19,760 bases of DNA from Bacteroidales bacterium (GCA_017618435.1 JAFZUH010000264.1:1-19760); one strand, 5' to 3'; shown: positions 9,137 through 18,441, numbered from the stretch's first letter. Notes: generated by a model from the sequence alone, not told the origin. Translations and numbers: made by a program.

Positions 9137-12100
9137 TTATTTATTGACTATTAATTTGCGGCTGATGGTTTCACCAGTGGCGGTGGTGAGTTTCACCACA
9201 TAGGCTCCGGCGGCATAGTCTGCCACATTCATTTGCAGACGGGTGCCTTCCGTTTCCATACTCATCAGGCGGCTGCCTTGGATGGTATATACTTCCACTC
9301 TGCTGATAGCTTCTCCCATGCTCACTATGTTCACTATGTCGCGGGCAGGTACAGGATAGATATCCACCACGGTGGCTTGCTCTGCAGTACACTGCAATGC
9401 AACGGGTGAGAACACTTCTTCTGCTCCGTCTATATCGGTTTGACGCAAACGATAGTAAGTCATGCCGCTGTTAATATTGTCTGACATAAAGCTGTATTCA
9501 CTGCGTAAGGAGGTGGTTCCTGCACCTTGTATGCGTGCCACTTCTTCATAGTGTACAGCATCCGTGCTGCGTTCTATGGTGAAATATTCATTGTTGGTCT
9601 CGCTGGCTGTTGCCCACTCAAATTGTACGGCATCTCCCATACAGGTAGCGTGGAAATACAACAATTCTACAGGTAAGTTGGCGTTTACGCTGTACATGAT
9701 GATATCGCTGCTGGTGATAGGATCAAATTCCGTTTTCATCTTAGAGGTGATAAAAGGAAGAACATTAGGATCACCACCGTTAGCTTTCTCAAATCCGGCA
9801 GCAGTTATTGTCGGGTTCAAAGTATACTTGTCGCTTTCGTACGATTGCGTTTCTTCGTCATCTGCAGCCTTACGACTTTTTAGCATGCTGGTTTGTCTAT
9901 CAGGAAGATTGTTTTTCCAATAAGGAAGTTCAGGAGCACTTGGTACAGCACCGTCATAGCGTACGATTACACGGCCGGAATAAGAAGTGTCAAGTTTCGG
10001 ATTATAATATACTAGTATGTCTTTAAACATGCTACCAGCCAACAATGTTCCGGTAGGTACTTCCATGAATTTTTTGTCGTCCAAATATACTTGATCTTCA
10101 ATGGTGATAGTTTGGGTATTGCCCAATTCCATTTTTTGACCATCTTTATGATAATAAACACCGGCACCTTTTCCGCTTTCTGCTTCCGATGTATTACCGC
10201 TGATATAAACACCATCCATTGTCAAGTTACCTTCATTGTAGATAGCACCTGCTATAGCAGTTGTACTTGTATTATTGTTGTACACCAATGAAGAGTTTTC
10301 TATGCTTACAGTAGCACCTTTTCCTATGCTTATCAAAGGATAAGCTGCTTCCATGGTTTCTTCATTCGGATTGTAATCTTTATTATTATCCAAATCGCTA
10401 CCACCACTTAAGCATACATTGTGCATAGCAAATTGAGTACCTGCAGGTACATTGATAATTTGACCGGTGTACATACCATTGTAGAAATCATTTGTTGAAT
10501 TAGTTTCTCCGGCTTCTTTAGGATGTCCGCCCGGATAACGATAAACTTTTACTTGACTGAGTTGTCTTACTTGTTCTTCAGTGTATTTGTTTTGGTCTTC
10601 TTCCGGTACTGTTACGGAATTTAAGAATTTGTTTGCATTCCAAGTCAGGGATGCTCCTGCCTTAGGTGTTACTCCGTTCACTACAAAGACAGGGTCTTCA
10701 ACGGTATAACCGCTTGCATTCAATACACCATTCAAAGTCTTCTTGGCTTTGTCTGGGAACATACCGCTGTTACCGTCTTTTCCGGCAACACCATCCAAAT
10801 AGTAGAATTTGGTAGGTCCGGTTACATAAACGTGTACGGTAATATTAAATGTATTGATACCGCCTTCGATATTGTCTACAACCATTTTAATGAATAAATC
10901 TCCCACATGTTTTTGACCGATGCCAAATGCATCAACTTTTTTCAATGCTAGAGGGTTATAGAGCAAATCAAAAGCAATGGTGGTATATTTTCTACCATCG
11001 GAAGCACCTACCACGCTGTCGTTAGGAGTATTTCCATTAAGAACTTTGTTGAAATCAAAATAAACGGGTTGGTTCGGGTTTTGTGCATCACCTTTGTGAT
11101 ACCAACCGTTGGTATTGTCTTCGTTGCTTTCTGCATTAAATTGCAATGCTAAATAAGAACTATTAGTGTCTTTAACATTATTTTCATCATAATTTACTAA
11201 AGTTACGACAGTAGTGTTTTTGATTTTTCCAAAATCGTCAGGTTTAGTTGCTTGAGCAGCTTTAAAGGTTGCATAGAATTTGGTATTTTCGGCTAATGCG
11301 AAGGTAGGCAAATTCAATTGTGCGGTATAAGTAGATACTCTGTCGCCTGCTGTAGAAGCATATACGTATGTTTCCACATCCTGACCGAATTTGGTGATAG
11401 TGGTTACAGAGATGTTGAGGTAGATTTTTTGTACTAAATTGCCGGAGGCATCTCTTTCTTCTATAATCATTCTTGCTTCTGCCCACATTTCGTTTTGGCT
11501 CAAACGGTCGCTATAGGTTACCAAGAAGTCTAATTCCGGCAACTTAGTTGTTTCCTCGCCACCTACTTCTGCCAATGCATGTTCGTTGAAATAATTTTGG
11601 AAGGAATTATTGTCCAATATCATTGGATCTTGGGTCTTTAAATTACCACCGAAACGCATCAAGAATCCGAAAGTAGAATTCGGGTTGGCAAAATATTCCG
11701 CTATAGAATTATTTTCATTAGAATCGGTTGTGTTTTTAAACCCTTCATCGTAGTATTTCCACTCTCTATTGTCTTCGTCTGCTCCGGTTTTGGTGATATT
11801 GGCAGGGTTGCAGTCTTTTCCGTCAGCACCCCATGTTAAACCGGTAATGTAATATTTGTTGGTTTCACTTAAAGCAGGTGGTAATTGAACACTACCGGTA
11901 GTAGTAAGGAACTTGGTAGTGGTGTCACCTGCATCTTCGTCGGCTTTTACTACAAATACCACTTCGCGGGTGACAGTCGGAACCGTATCCGGTTCGAAAC
12001 GCCAGAAGCGATAGTCGGTGCTGTTGTCAGCAACAGTGGAACGATTTTTAGTCACTTCATCAGTTCTGTTGGTATAAGGCATTTGAACGGCAGGACCTTC

Positions 12101-15100
12101 AACACGCTTTCTATTACGAACCTTGTTACCATTTTCGTCAAAGGTATTTCTAGCGGTGTCGCTTTCATTGGCATCAAAATCTACAAAACCACCGTCTGAT
12201 GCAAATACATCATAATTTTCATTCTGTTTTTCAACATAACTTTCTCCATTAGCCTTTATGATTTTAGGACGGGCGAAGATATAACCTTCGTTGTTGATAC
12301 CGGCATCGTCTCCCGGTTCACGCATATAGAAGTATCCTGCCAATTCTCCGTAATATTTTTCAGGGGTATTATTTACTGTTGTATCATAACGTACCATGAG
12401 GTAACCTCCATTGTTGATAACGATACCGTTTTTAGGAGTACCGTAACCATTTATTGTAAAGGAAGGAGTTGTGGCATATACATTTGCACAAGTGTAACTA
12501 CCTAATTTGTTAACATTATCCAAAGGTTTGGACAAGGCCATATTGTTACCATTGGTAGCATAGATAGTGTCTATATTGATGATGCCATATTCCACGGTAG
12601 GATCCATGCTGGAGATATCTCCTTGACCGATGAAATCAATACTGGATGAATCCAATATCAAATAGGAAGCTCTTTGGATGGATTTGAGGCTACGGGTCAT
12701 GGACGGGTAGGTCATGTTTCCGTATTTGCGAACGATGATGCTGTGGTCGGTGGTACCTGCAGCACAAGAAGTACCGCTACCATATACCGAACCGCCTATA
12801 ATCATATAGTTGCCGGTTTTACCATGGTCCATATTGTAACCTGTACCATCTATATAGATATTGGAAGCACCTGTAATGGTTGCCTCACCGAAAGTTCCTT
12901 GGAAACTACCCCAGTTGGCACCGGCATATACATTGCTTTCTATCCAGATAGGTTTGTTAGAATTATGACTACCTTTATCTGTATTCAAATTAGTGTTAGG
13001 AGCTTTTTCTATAGCATTTTTACCTATGTAAACATAGCAGTCTCCCTTCATATCTCCGAAATAGCCGGAACCGAATACGTGGGTTTTTACACGACCACCG
13101 GAGATGTTCACAAAGGATTTGGCTGAGTCCAAGCAGGTGAAACTACCACCATAAACCATAATGGCAGTACCGCCTTGCATGTTGACGGTCTTGTTATAGT
13201 TTACTAATTTTTTGTTTTTGTCATCTCCTTGTGCACCGGCATAAACACTACCGGCTTCTCCGCCTGTCATATTAACGATGGTCTTGTTTACTCTTGCAAA
13301 GGCACCGCCGCCATATACACTATTGGTGACTTTACCATCGGTGATGTTTACGGTTGGGAATAAAGTGGTATTAGGCAAATAGTCTGCCAAGTTACCGCCA
13401 CCATATACATCCACAGCTTCTCCGCCGTCGAAGTTAACGGTTACGCTTCCTTGCGGGGCTCCGTTGAGGTTGTTACAACCAAATACCTTGTTCATAGTAC
13501 CGCCCTTGATATCTACGGTAACAGTACCTACGTTGGCAGCAATAGAAGCGTTATTGTTAGCATCACCTTGTCCATTAATAGAGAAAGTATTATTGTTACT
13601 ATTATTATTGCTAGCAGAAACACTACCAATTTGAGAACCTCCTACATAACTAGCTGTAATAGTAGTTGTAGTTCTCCAGTTATTACTTTCAGCAGTTAGT
13701 TTTATATTCGTATTAGCTTTGACTGTGATTTGTTGACTACTACCATTAGTTCTAGTAAATGAAGTTGTTTCTCCAGAACTATTTTTATATTCACAAGTTA
13801 TAGATCCATCTGCTGAAGAAAACATTCCGCTAGCAGAAAAACTCCAACTAATATTAATAGTATAAGTTTCGGGATCATCACCTTTCATTCCCAATCCGCC
13901 GCCATATACATTATTTATGGTACCGGAGTTTACGGTTACGTAAGTAGTGTTGCTGGCACTTGTAGTATTTACTTTACCCAAGGCACCGCCGCCATAAACG
14001 TCTCCGCCTTCAGTAAGATTACCATCTTCATCTCTTGCTCCTATGGTAGGACCGTTTTCTGCATCTTTTTCTCCTATAGTAACTGCTACATTACCTGCAA
14101 CATTGGTGTTTTGTCCATAACCGCCACCAAATACGTTGCCTTTTACTTCACCGCCGGTGATGGATAGGGTAACGTTGCCGCTTAAAGTTCCGTTACTATT
14201 AGAGCCTCCGTATATAGAACCATTAACAGTACCATTATTCATAATAATATTGGCAACACCGCCTTTATTTTGGCAAGCACCGCCATAAACACCGCCAGGG
14301 ATCTTGGCATCATAAGAGGTTCCATCAACGCCACCTGCTTTGCCATCTATGGTACCACCTAAAATGTAAATATTTGCTGTTGCTTCTGTGTAACCATATG
14401 AACCGCCACCATAGACACCGCGTTCCACATAGGCTTCATCTGCAATGACAACATTGGTTCCTTGTTGAACTTGACCAGAGGTACTATTTGCATTATAACC
14501 GCAACCAGCACCAAATACATTGCCTCCAATAGCATGGTTTAATATAGTTGTAGAAGCATTGCTGTTAACATTGGTTTTACCTCCAACATAAACATACGAA
14601 GTACCATTTGTAGCACCATCCGTCTGTTGAGTTCCATTAGCACCACCAGCAATCCAACCATTGATTGTACCTCCAGTAAATATCATAGTTCTATGACCAG
14701 AACCATTAGCATATTGTGCTGCACCATAAACTACACCATCAATCTGGGCTGTACCCCGAACACGTAATTCAAACGCACGGGAACTATTCTGAGCAGTGTT
14801 GTTTTCTATATCTGTTCCTCCACTAATACCACGTAAATGACCTCCTTCAACAACTAAATAACGGCGACCACCTGTTCTATCGTTTGATCCAAAACCAGAG
14901 AAATAATAACACTCATCTGCACTGCCTGAATAATTATTTCCAACTGTAGTAGCTGATATGAAATTTCCACTCTTAACTATTGAACGTACATATAAAGTAC
15001 CTGCAGTTCTATTAAGACTTGTCTGGTTTGCTATATACATACTGCCTGTTATATTCAATTTAGCATTATCACCTTTTGCTCTATCATAATCGCAACCAAG

Positions 15101-17350
15101 AATCATTAATTGGTTAATGGCATTACCACTACTAATATCATTTGTAAAATGTCTTAAAGAGGCATACTTGCCACTTTCAATTTTTACGGTATGGTTACAT
15201 GCTTTGTTGCTTGTGCATCCTTGCAGTTGCCCGCCATTGCCTGAATTTGTAATACCACGACCCATGGTAAAGGTGTAGCCTGCTGCATTAACATCTCCAG
15301 TGCTGTTCATGTTAACAAATTCCACTTTGGCATTGTCACCGCTGGCAGTAATGGTACCGGTTAGGTTTCTAGTAAAGTTTACTGTTCCATCCGGATATCT
15401 TGCACTTACTGTACTATTTGCAGGAACGGTGATATTGCCAATATTGCTATTACCACTCAATACCCAGAAATTGGTTTCATAGGTACCATTATTATTAAAA
15501 CTTGGAGCAGAATTACCCGTTTGTACATTAGCCGTTGTCCAAGTGGCTTCAAACACGATTTCAGCGGAGAGACAGTTAGGAGTGTAGTTGTTGTCCAAAT
15601 TAACAAAGTGGATAGTGGCATCCAAAGGAAGCGTTTGTCCATTGCTATATTCTGAGATATACTCACCACCGGAAATCACTTTCCAACCTACAAAACCATA
15701 ATAGGTTTTATTGTTGCCACTACCTGTAACAGGACGTTTGCTAAACGGATTGGAAATAACGGTGTAAGGATAATTACCTGTCATACCAATCACAGTTTTT
15801 TCCATGGTCTTGAGATAAATCATCTCATTTTGTCCTTCACCGTCCAAAGCAGAAATAGCTACTGCAGAAGCACCGCTAACACTACCGCCCTTGTAAGTGA
15901 TTTTTACATTACGCGGGTCGGGAGAAGAAAGATATTCTGTAGGATAACCTGTAGGAAGGTCGGCTGCTTTTTGGTAATAAGACATGTTGTGGTCTTCGCG
16001 GTCATCTATGAGGACAACACTACTGCTTACGCTACTGCCGGTGGAATAAATCTCACAAGCTGTCTCGGAATCTTCGTAACCGTTTTTTACTGCTATTGCT
16101 TTTACAGTTGTACCGGCAGTTACATTAAATGCACCTTCGTATTCGACTGAAGACGTTGTCGGTTCGCTACCATCAGTGGTGTAATAGATAGTAACATCAG
16201 AAAGAGCACTGGTAATGGTAGTACTACCACTATTATCAAATGATATTTCCGGTTTAGGGATATATAGATGTTCTACCTTTACCGTTTGAATTGCTGAGAA
16301 TTTGTCAGGGCAGGTAGTTCCACGGATAAGCATGTGTACATAAAAATCAGGTGTCAAGGTGGTGTTGGTATAATCTATGGTTCCACCCGGGTTCACTATT
16401 TCTTGATATCCATCAAGATTGTCTTCATCATAAGCAGGCCAATTAGCAGCATCAGTAACTGTCTGCGTAGCAGTGTTATTCATTATATAACGAACATACC
16501 AAGTATCATTGATATTATTATCTCTCAATGTTTTTACATCTATAATGTTTTCCTTTTCGGTATGAGTATAGTTGTCTGTAGTAAAAGGAGGTGCAGCTAT
16601 TTCGCTTGTGATAGTCTGCGAACCTATACCGGAAGCAACGCCGTCAATGTAGGCAATGGCTTTCATGGTAAAAGGATAGGTGCTTAAAGCATTCGTATCT
16701 TTTCCTATGGTATAAGCTGCTGAGTTATTGTCAGGATTTGTAGGTTCAGCAGCCATATTATAATATATTAATGTAGAATTATTTCCTTTACAAGTTGGCA
16801 ATATCACCATCTTGTTTTCGCAAACTCTTCTCATAACAACAGGAGCTTGAGGAGTAAAGTCTTCCAATTTTACTTCAGCAATCCAACCGGCATCACGCCA
16901 TTGACCATCAGCTCTAAAACGGATGTTCATGTTTCCATGTGACATCACGGTAAAAGTGCCGTAATCGGTAGAATAGTCGTTGTTGGTCAAGTCAACTATA
17001 CGTTTGCTCATATCCAAGGAGTCCCCGGGATTACCTTCATATATAATGAGGTGATCGTTGTTAATCAACAAAGATCTAAAGGTTACCTTGATACCCTTGG
17101 TAGAATTTTCGGGCACCTTGAAAGTAAGTGTATAAACCTCATTGTGATTGTACCATGTTTTCCAACGGTAATCATTATTGGGGTCTTCTGCAACGGTAAA
17201 TTCTTCTTCACCGCCGGAGTCAAAGAAGTAGTAAGTTTTACCTTCACCGATATTTACGGTACCGGTGTGCATTTTAATCTCGTTTTGTGCCATACTTCCC
17301 AAGGAAGCCATCACAAACAAAGTCAAAAATAAAAATTTTAATGTTTTCAT
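9137..17350 (-). CDS. Giant T9SS-exported repeat surface protein, copy 2 (complete)
   Basis: 2737 aa. Domains in order: signal peptide ending GSMAQ (about 1-22); CUB-like domain with FFDSGG, IIYEG and FTVMSHGNMNIRF (about 25-163); chitobiase-C-like Ig domain with YYTTDGSEP (about 362-433); GGT...VYGGG repeats (about 860-1440) interrupted by an extra module (about 1158-1270); an all-beta middle (about 1700-2170); a second predicted beta-helix starting DGVAGKDGNSGMFP and containing GAIYNEGNLTMDG, like polymorphic outer-membrane protein repeats (about 2180-2430); LPVELLYF/ASETNNEYF module (2559-2660); T9SS sorting tail from VVDIYPVPARD to RKLIVNK (2661-2737). The tail is known in this class to direct outer-membrane passage and surface attachment. 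The adhesin or matrix role is inference. It is a paralogue of the gene at 1-7922, has its own promoter and terminator, and is therefore probably monocistronic. Confidence 0.95.
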   Translation of the reverse strand: MKTLKFLFLTLFVMASLGSMAQNEIKMHTGTVNIGEGKTYYFFDSGGEEEFTVAEDPNNDYRWKTWYNHNEVYTLTFKVPENSTKGIKVTFRSLLINNDHLIIYEGNPGDSLDMSKRIVDLTNNDYSTDYGTFTVMSHGNMNIRFRADGQWRDAGWIAEVKLEDFTPQAPVVMRRVCENKMVILPTCKGNNSTLIYYNMAAEPTNPDNNSAAYTIGKDTNALSTYPFTMKAIAYIDGVASGIGSQTITSEIAAPPFTTDNYTHTEKENIIDVKTLRDNNINDTWYVRYIMNNTATQTVTDAANWPAYDEDNLDGYQEIVNPGGTIDYTNTTLTPDFYVHMLIRGTTCPDKFSAIQTVKVEHLYIPKPEISFDNSGSTTITSALSDVTIYYTTDGSEPTTSSVEYEGAFNVTAGTTVKAIAVKNGYEDSETACEIYSTGSSVSSSVVLIDDREDHNMSYYQKAADLPTGYPTEYLSSPDPRNVKITYKGGSVSGASAVAISALDGEGQNEMIYLKTMEKTVIGMTGNYPYTVISNPFSKRPVTGSGNNKTYYGFVGWKVISGGEYISEYSNGQTLPLDATIHFVNLDNNYTPNCLSAEIVFEATWTTANVQTGNSAPSFNNNGTYETNFWVLSGNSNIGNITVPANSTVSARYPDGTVNFTRNLTGTITASGDNAKVEFVNMNSTGDVNAAGYTFTMGRGITNSGNGGQLQGCTSNKACNHTVKIESGKYASLRHFTNDISSGNAINQLMILGCDYDRAKGDNAKLNITGSMYIANQTSLNRTAGTLYVRSIVKSGNFISATTVGNNYSGSADECYYFSGFGSNDRTGGRRYLVVEGGHLRGISGGTDIENNTAQNSSRAFELRVRGTAQIDGVVYGAAQYANGSGHRTMIFTGGTINGWIAGGANGTQQTDGATNGTSYVYVGGKTNVNSNASTTILNHAIGGNVFGAGCGYNANSTSGQVQQGTNVVIADEAYVERGVYGGGSYGYTEATANIYILGGTIDGKAGGVDGTSYDAKIPGGVYGGACQNKGGVANIIMNNGTVNGSIYGGSNSNGTLSGNVTLSITGGEVKGNVFGGGYGQNTNVAGNVAVTIGEKDAENGPTIGARDEDGNLTEGGDVYGGGALGKVNTTSASNTTYVTVNSGTINNVYGGGLGMKGDDPETYTINISWSFSASGMFSSADGSITCEYKNSSGETTSFTRTNGSSQQITVKANTNIKLTAESNNWRTTTTITASYVGGSQIGSVSASNNNSNNNTFSINGQGDANNNASIAANVGTVTVDIKGGTMNKVFGCNNLNGAPQGSVTVNFDGGEAVDVYGGGNLADYLPNTTLFPTVNITDGKVTNSVYGGGAFARVNKTIVNMTGGEAGSVYAGAQGDDKNKKLVNYNKTVNMQGGTAIMVYGGSFTCLDSAKSFVNISGGRVKTHVFGSGYFGDMKGDCYVYIGKNAIEKAPNTNLNTDKGSHNSNKPIWIESNVYAGANWGSFQGTFGEATITGASNIYIDGTGYNMDHGKTGNYMIIGGSVYGSGTSCAAGTTDHSIIVRKYGNMTYPSMTRSLKSIQRASYLILDSSSIDFIGQGDISSMDPTVEYGIINIDTIYATNGNNMALSKPLDNVNKLGSYTCANVYATTPSFTINGYGTPKNGIVINNGGYLMVRYDTTVNNTPEKYYGELAGYFYMREPGDDAGINNEGYIFARPKIIKANGESYVEKQNENYDVFASDGGFVDFDANESDTARNTFDENGNKVRNRKRVEGPAVQMPYTNRTDEVTKNRSTVADNSTDYRFWRFEPDTVPTVTREVVFVVKADEDAGDTTTKFLTTTGSVQLPPALSETNKYYITGLTWGADGKDCNPANITKTGADEDNREWKYYDEGFKNTTDSNENNSIAEYFANPNSTFGFLMRFGGNLKTQDPMILDNNSFQNYFNEHALAEVGGEETTKLPELDFLVTYSDRLSQNEMWAEARMIIEERDASGNLVQKIYLNISVTTITKFGQDVETYVYASTAGDRVSTYTAQLNLPTFALAENTKFYATFKAAQATKPDDFGKIKNTTVVTLVNYDENNVKDTNSSYLALQFNAESNEDNTNGWYHKGDAQNPNQPVYFDFNKVLNGNTPNDSVVGASDGRKYTTIAFDLLYNPLALKKVDAFGIGQKHVGDLFIKMVVDNIEGGINTFNITVHVYVTGPTKFYYLDGVAGKDGNSGMFPDKAKKTLNGVLNASGYTVEDPVFVVNGVTPKAGASLTWNANKFLNSVTVPEEDQNKYTEEQVRQLSQVKVYRYPGGHPKEAGETNSTNDFYNGMYTGQIINVPAGTQFAMHNVCLSGGSDLDNNKDYNPNEETMEAAYPLISIGKGATVSIENSSLVYNNNTSTTAIAGAIYNEGNLTMDGVYISGNTSEAESGKGAGVYYHKDGQKMELGNTQTITIEDQVYLDDKKFMEVPTGTLLAGSMFKDILVYYNPKLDTSYSGRVIVRYDGAVPSAPELPYWKNNLPDRQTSMLKSRKAADDEETQSYESDKYTLNPTITAAGFEKANGGDPNVLPFITSKMKTEFDPITSSDIIMYSVNANLPVELLYFHATCMGDAVQFEWATASETNNEYFTIERSTDAVHYEEVARIQGAGTTSLRSEYSFMSDNINSGMTYYRLRQTDIDGAEEVFSPVALQCTAEQATVVDIYPVPARDIVNIVSMGEAISRVEVYTIQGSRLMSMETEGTRLQMNVADYAAGAYVVKLTTATGETISRKLIVNK
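13030..14765 (-). repeat. GGT...VYGGG repeat domain of copy 2
   Basis: About 15-17 variants of V-Y/F-G-G-G occur, e.g. VYGGGSYG, VYGGACQ, IYGGSNS, VFGGGYG, VYGGGALG, VYGGGNL, VYGGGAF, VYGGSFT and VFGSGYF, each preceded by a short beta strand and GGT, GGE or SGG. Order and many unit sequences match copy 1, for example NKVFGCNNLNG in both, so the array existed before the duplication. Confidence 0.8.
13541..13879 (-). other. Extra 113-residue module inside the repeat domain of copy 2
   Basis: Between GLGMKG and ANVGTVTVD, copy 2 has about 113 residues where copy 1 reads directly from GYGLDG to ANVGKVTME. The extra segment (residues about 1158-1270) is Ser/Thr/Asn-rich, begins ETYTINISWSFSASG, contains a cysteine (SITCEYK) and ends in a run of Asn/Ser. 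It lacks the VYGGG motif. It looks like a small beta domain inserted into the repeat array, or one lost from copy 1. Confidence 0.7.
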
Positions 17351-17365
17351 CTAATTTTTATATGG

Positions 17366-17382
17366 TTAATTATTAATAATTA
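17366..17382 (-). promoter_or_regulatory. A/T palindrome in the leader of copy 2
   Basis: The same 17 bases as at 7941-7957, 15 nt upstream of the start codon, in a leader that otherwise differs. See the copy 1 entry for possible roles. Confidence 0.45.
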
Positions 17383-17506
17383 TTATTTTCTGTTTAAACA
17401 CGTTCTTTTGTTTTACAAATACTATGCCGTTGCATCATTTGGTATCGGGAATTTATAAACATACGCATGGTAAAAACCATAAATATGGTTCAAATGCCTG
17501 TTAACC

Positions 17507-17533
17507 AAATATTTGCAAAATATGCAAATATTT
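17507..17533. promoter_or_regulatory. Perfect inverted repeat in the leader of copy 2
   Basis: AAATATTTGCA and TGCAAATATTT, 11 bp each, flank AAATA. It lies just downstream of the predicted -7 element (17547-17554), overlapping or following the expected transcription start, where an operator would act. It could equally be an mRNA hairpin. It is not found upstream of copy 1. Confidence 0.4.
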
Positions 17534-17546
17534 CTAAAACAAAAGG

Positions 17547-17554
17547 CAAATGTA
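17547..17554 (-). promoter_or_regulatory. Probable -7 promoter element of copy 2
   Basis: The minus strand reads TACATTTG, matching TAnnTTTG. The flanking sequence resembles that around the copy 1 element (8096-8120). No clear TTTG is seen at the -33 position, so the match is partial. It predicts a leader of about 190 nt. Confidence 0.45.
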
Positions 17555-17603
17555 TATAAAAAATATATATAAAAATGCAATCATGCGGGATTTTTTTTAC
17601 AGG

Positions 17604-17621
17604 GACGCGGCGTGCCGCGTC
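17604..17621. repeat. REP-like palindrome P1
   Basis: GACGCGGC-GT-GCCGCGTC, 8-bp perfect arms. Part of the family seen around the transposase gene, with GGGACG at one side. Confidence 0.7.
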
Positions 17622-17698
17622 GGTGGGGAAAAATAACGTATCGCCATCGGGATGGTATATTATATATAATGTAATGGAAAATCGCCGTTATCCCATTG

Positions 17699-17728
17699 TG
17701 TAGGGACGATGTAAACATCGTCCCTACA
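17699..17728. repeat. REP-like palindrome P2, overlapping the transposase stop codon
   Basis: TGTAGGGACGATGT and its exact complement ACATCGTCCCTACA around two A's: 14-bp perfect arms. Its right arm contains the TAG stop codon of the transposase (17724-17726). Such palindromes beside a RAYT gene are the usual REP arrangement. Confidence 0.85.
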
Positions 17729-18320
17729 GGGGAACGTCATAAAATTCGTCAAACGACCATTGTGCAACGTTATTTTCAATATATTTGGCAATTCGGTTCA
17801 TTTCATCGGTATTGCGGATAATATGGTCATGAAACCGCGATTGCCAGGCAAACGGAATTTGGTGTCGGTGGGCAAATCGGGTAACGGATGATTTTATTCC
17901 ACCGATAACAACAGAAACCCATCCCTGCATTTGGGAAATATGTCGTTGATATTGTTGTAGGGACGCGGCGCGCCACGTCCCTACAGGGATAACCCGTTTC
18001 GAATATGGTATTTTTTCGTTATTAATAATCACCACGGCGTGAATATGATTGGGCATGACCACCCACAATGGTATTTCAGCGTATGGATAATGCGCCTGCA
18101 CATTACGGAATTGGTCATCGGCAAAACGACCTATTTCGGATAGGTGCATAATGGATTGGGACGTGGCACGCCGCATCCCAATAGGGGATGATATTTCCCC
18201 GAAATAATGTTCGCGGTGTTTTGTGCAAATGGTAATAAAATATTTGCCGCCATTGTAATCGTGCCATTTGGCACGGGCGGTGTCGTTGCGATATTTGTTA
18301 CGGAACAATTCGTCGGACAT
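17724..18320 (-). CDS. RAYT (REP-associated Y1, IS200-like) transposase
   Basis: 198 aa from the Met at 18320; an upstream in-frame Met at 18344 would add 8 residues, but MSDELFRNKYR fits the family start and a possible promoter lies between the two. RAYT enzymes are single-strand endonucleases of the HUH class that act on REP palindromes. Seen: YFITICTKHREHYFGE (27-42), the HUH motif in MPNHIHAVVI (H92, H94), SRFHDHIIRN (161-170), and RIAKYIENN with the likely catalytic tyrosine Y180. Length and motifs look complete. Two REP-like palindromes lie in frame: 18155-18182 encodes IGMRRATSQS (47-56) and 17956-17985 encodes PVGTWRAASL (112-121). The stop codon lies in palindrome P2. The chromosome-encoded RAYT is usually domesticated, not a mobile IS; no IS ends were found. 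Confidence 0.85.
   Translation of the reverse strand: MSDELFRNKYRNDTARAKWHDYNGGKYFITICTKHREHYFGEISSPIGMRRATSQSIMHLSEIGRFADDQFRNVQAHYPYAEIPLWVVMPNHIHAVVIINNEKIPYSKRVIPVGTWRAASLQQYQRHISQMQGWVSVVIGGIKSSVTRFAHRHQIPFAWQSRFHDHIIRNTDEMNRIAKYIENNVAQWSFDEFYDVPL
17956..17985. repeat. REP-like palindrome P3 inside the transposase gene
   Basis: TGTAGGGACG...CGTCCCTACA with core GGCGCGCC; 30 bp, symmetric but for one mismatched pair. It is a multiple of three (30 bp), so the frame is kept. Confidence 0.85.
18155..18182. repeat. REP-like palindrome P4 inside the transposase gene
   Basis: ATTGGGACGTGGC...GCCGCATCCCAAT, 28 bp with one mismatch, one G-T pair and an unpaired centre. It codes for the loop between GEIS and MHLSEIG. 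Confidence 0.75.
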
Positions 18321-18333
18321 GATTATGTTTTTG

Positions 18334-18368
18334 CAAAAATACAAAAAAAATAATTACGGAATTGCAAA
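18334..18368 (-). promoter_or_regulatory. Possible promoter of the transposase gene
   Basis: Minus strand TATTTTTG (18334-18341) fits TAnnTTTG, with TTTG (18365-18368) 23 nt upstream. It would give a leader of only about 8 nt to the Met at 18320, and would make the upstream Met unusable. The region is A/T-rich, so a chance match is possible. Confidence 0.35.
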
Positions 18369-18387
18369 AAATAATGATATTTTTTTG

Positions 18388-18415
18388 GTAGGAACGATGT
18401 ATACATCGTCCCTAC
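18388..18415. repeat. REP-like palindrome P5
   Basis: GTAGGAACGATGTA and TACATCGTCCCTAC, 14-bp arms with one mismatch and no loop. Very close to P2. Confidence 0.8.
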
Positions 18416-18421
18416 ATTTAC

Positions 18422-18441
18422 GGACATACCATGGCGCGTCC
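18422..18441. repeat. Degenerate REP-like palindrome P6
   Basis: GGACATACCATGGCGCGTCC, with a CCATGG core and mismatched inner pairs. It lies in the RAYT remnant at the place where P3 lies in the intact gene, just after the HUH strand. Confidence 0.5.

Noticed and set aside
13541..13879. A mobile element inserted in copy 2
   Set aside because: The segment is in frame, has no inverted ends or stop codons, and codes for beta-type protein; it is better described as an extra domain.
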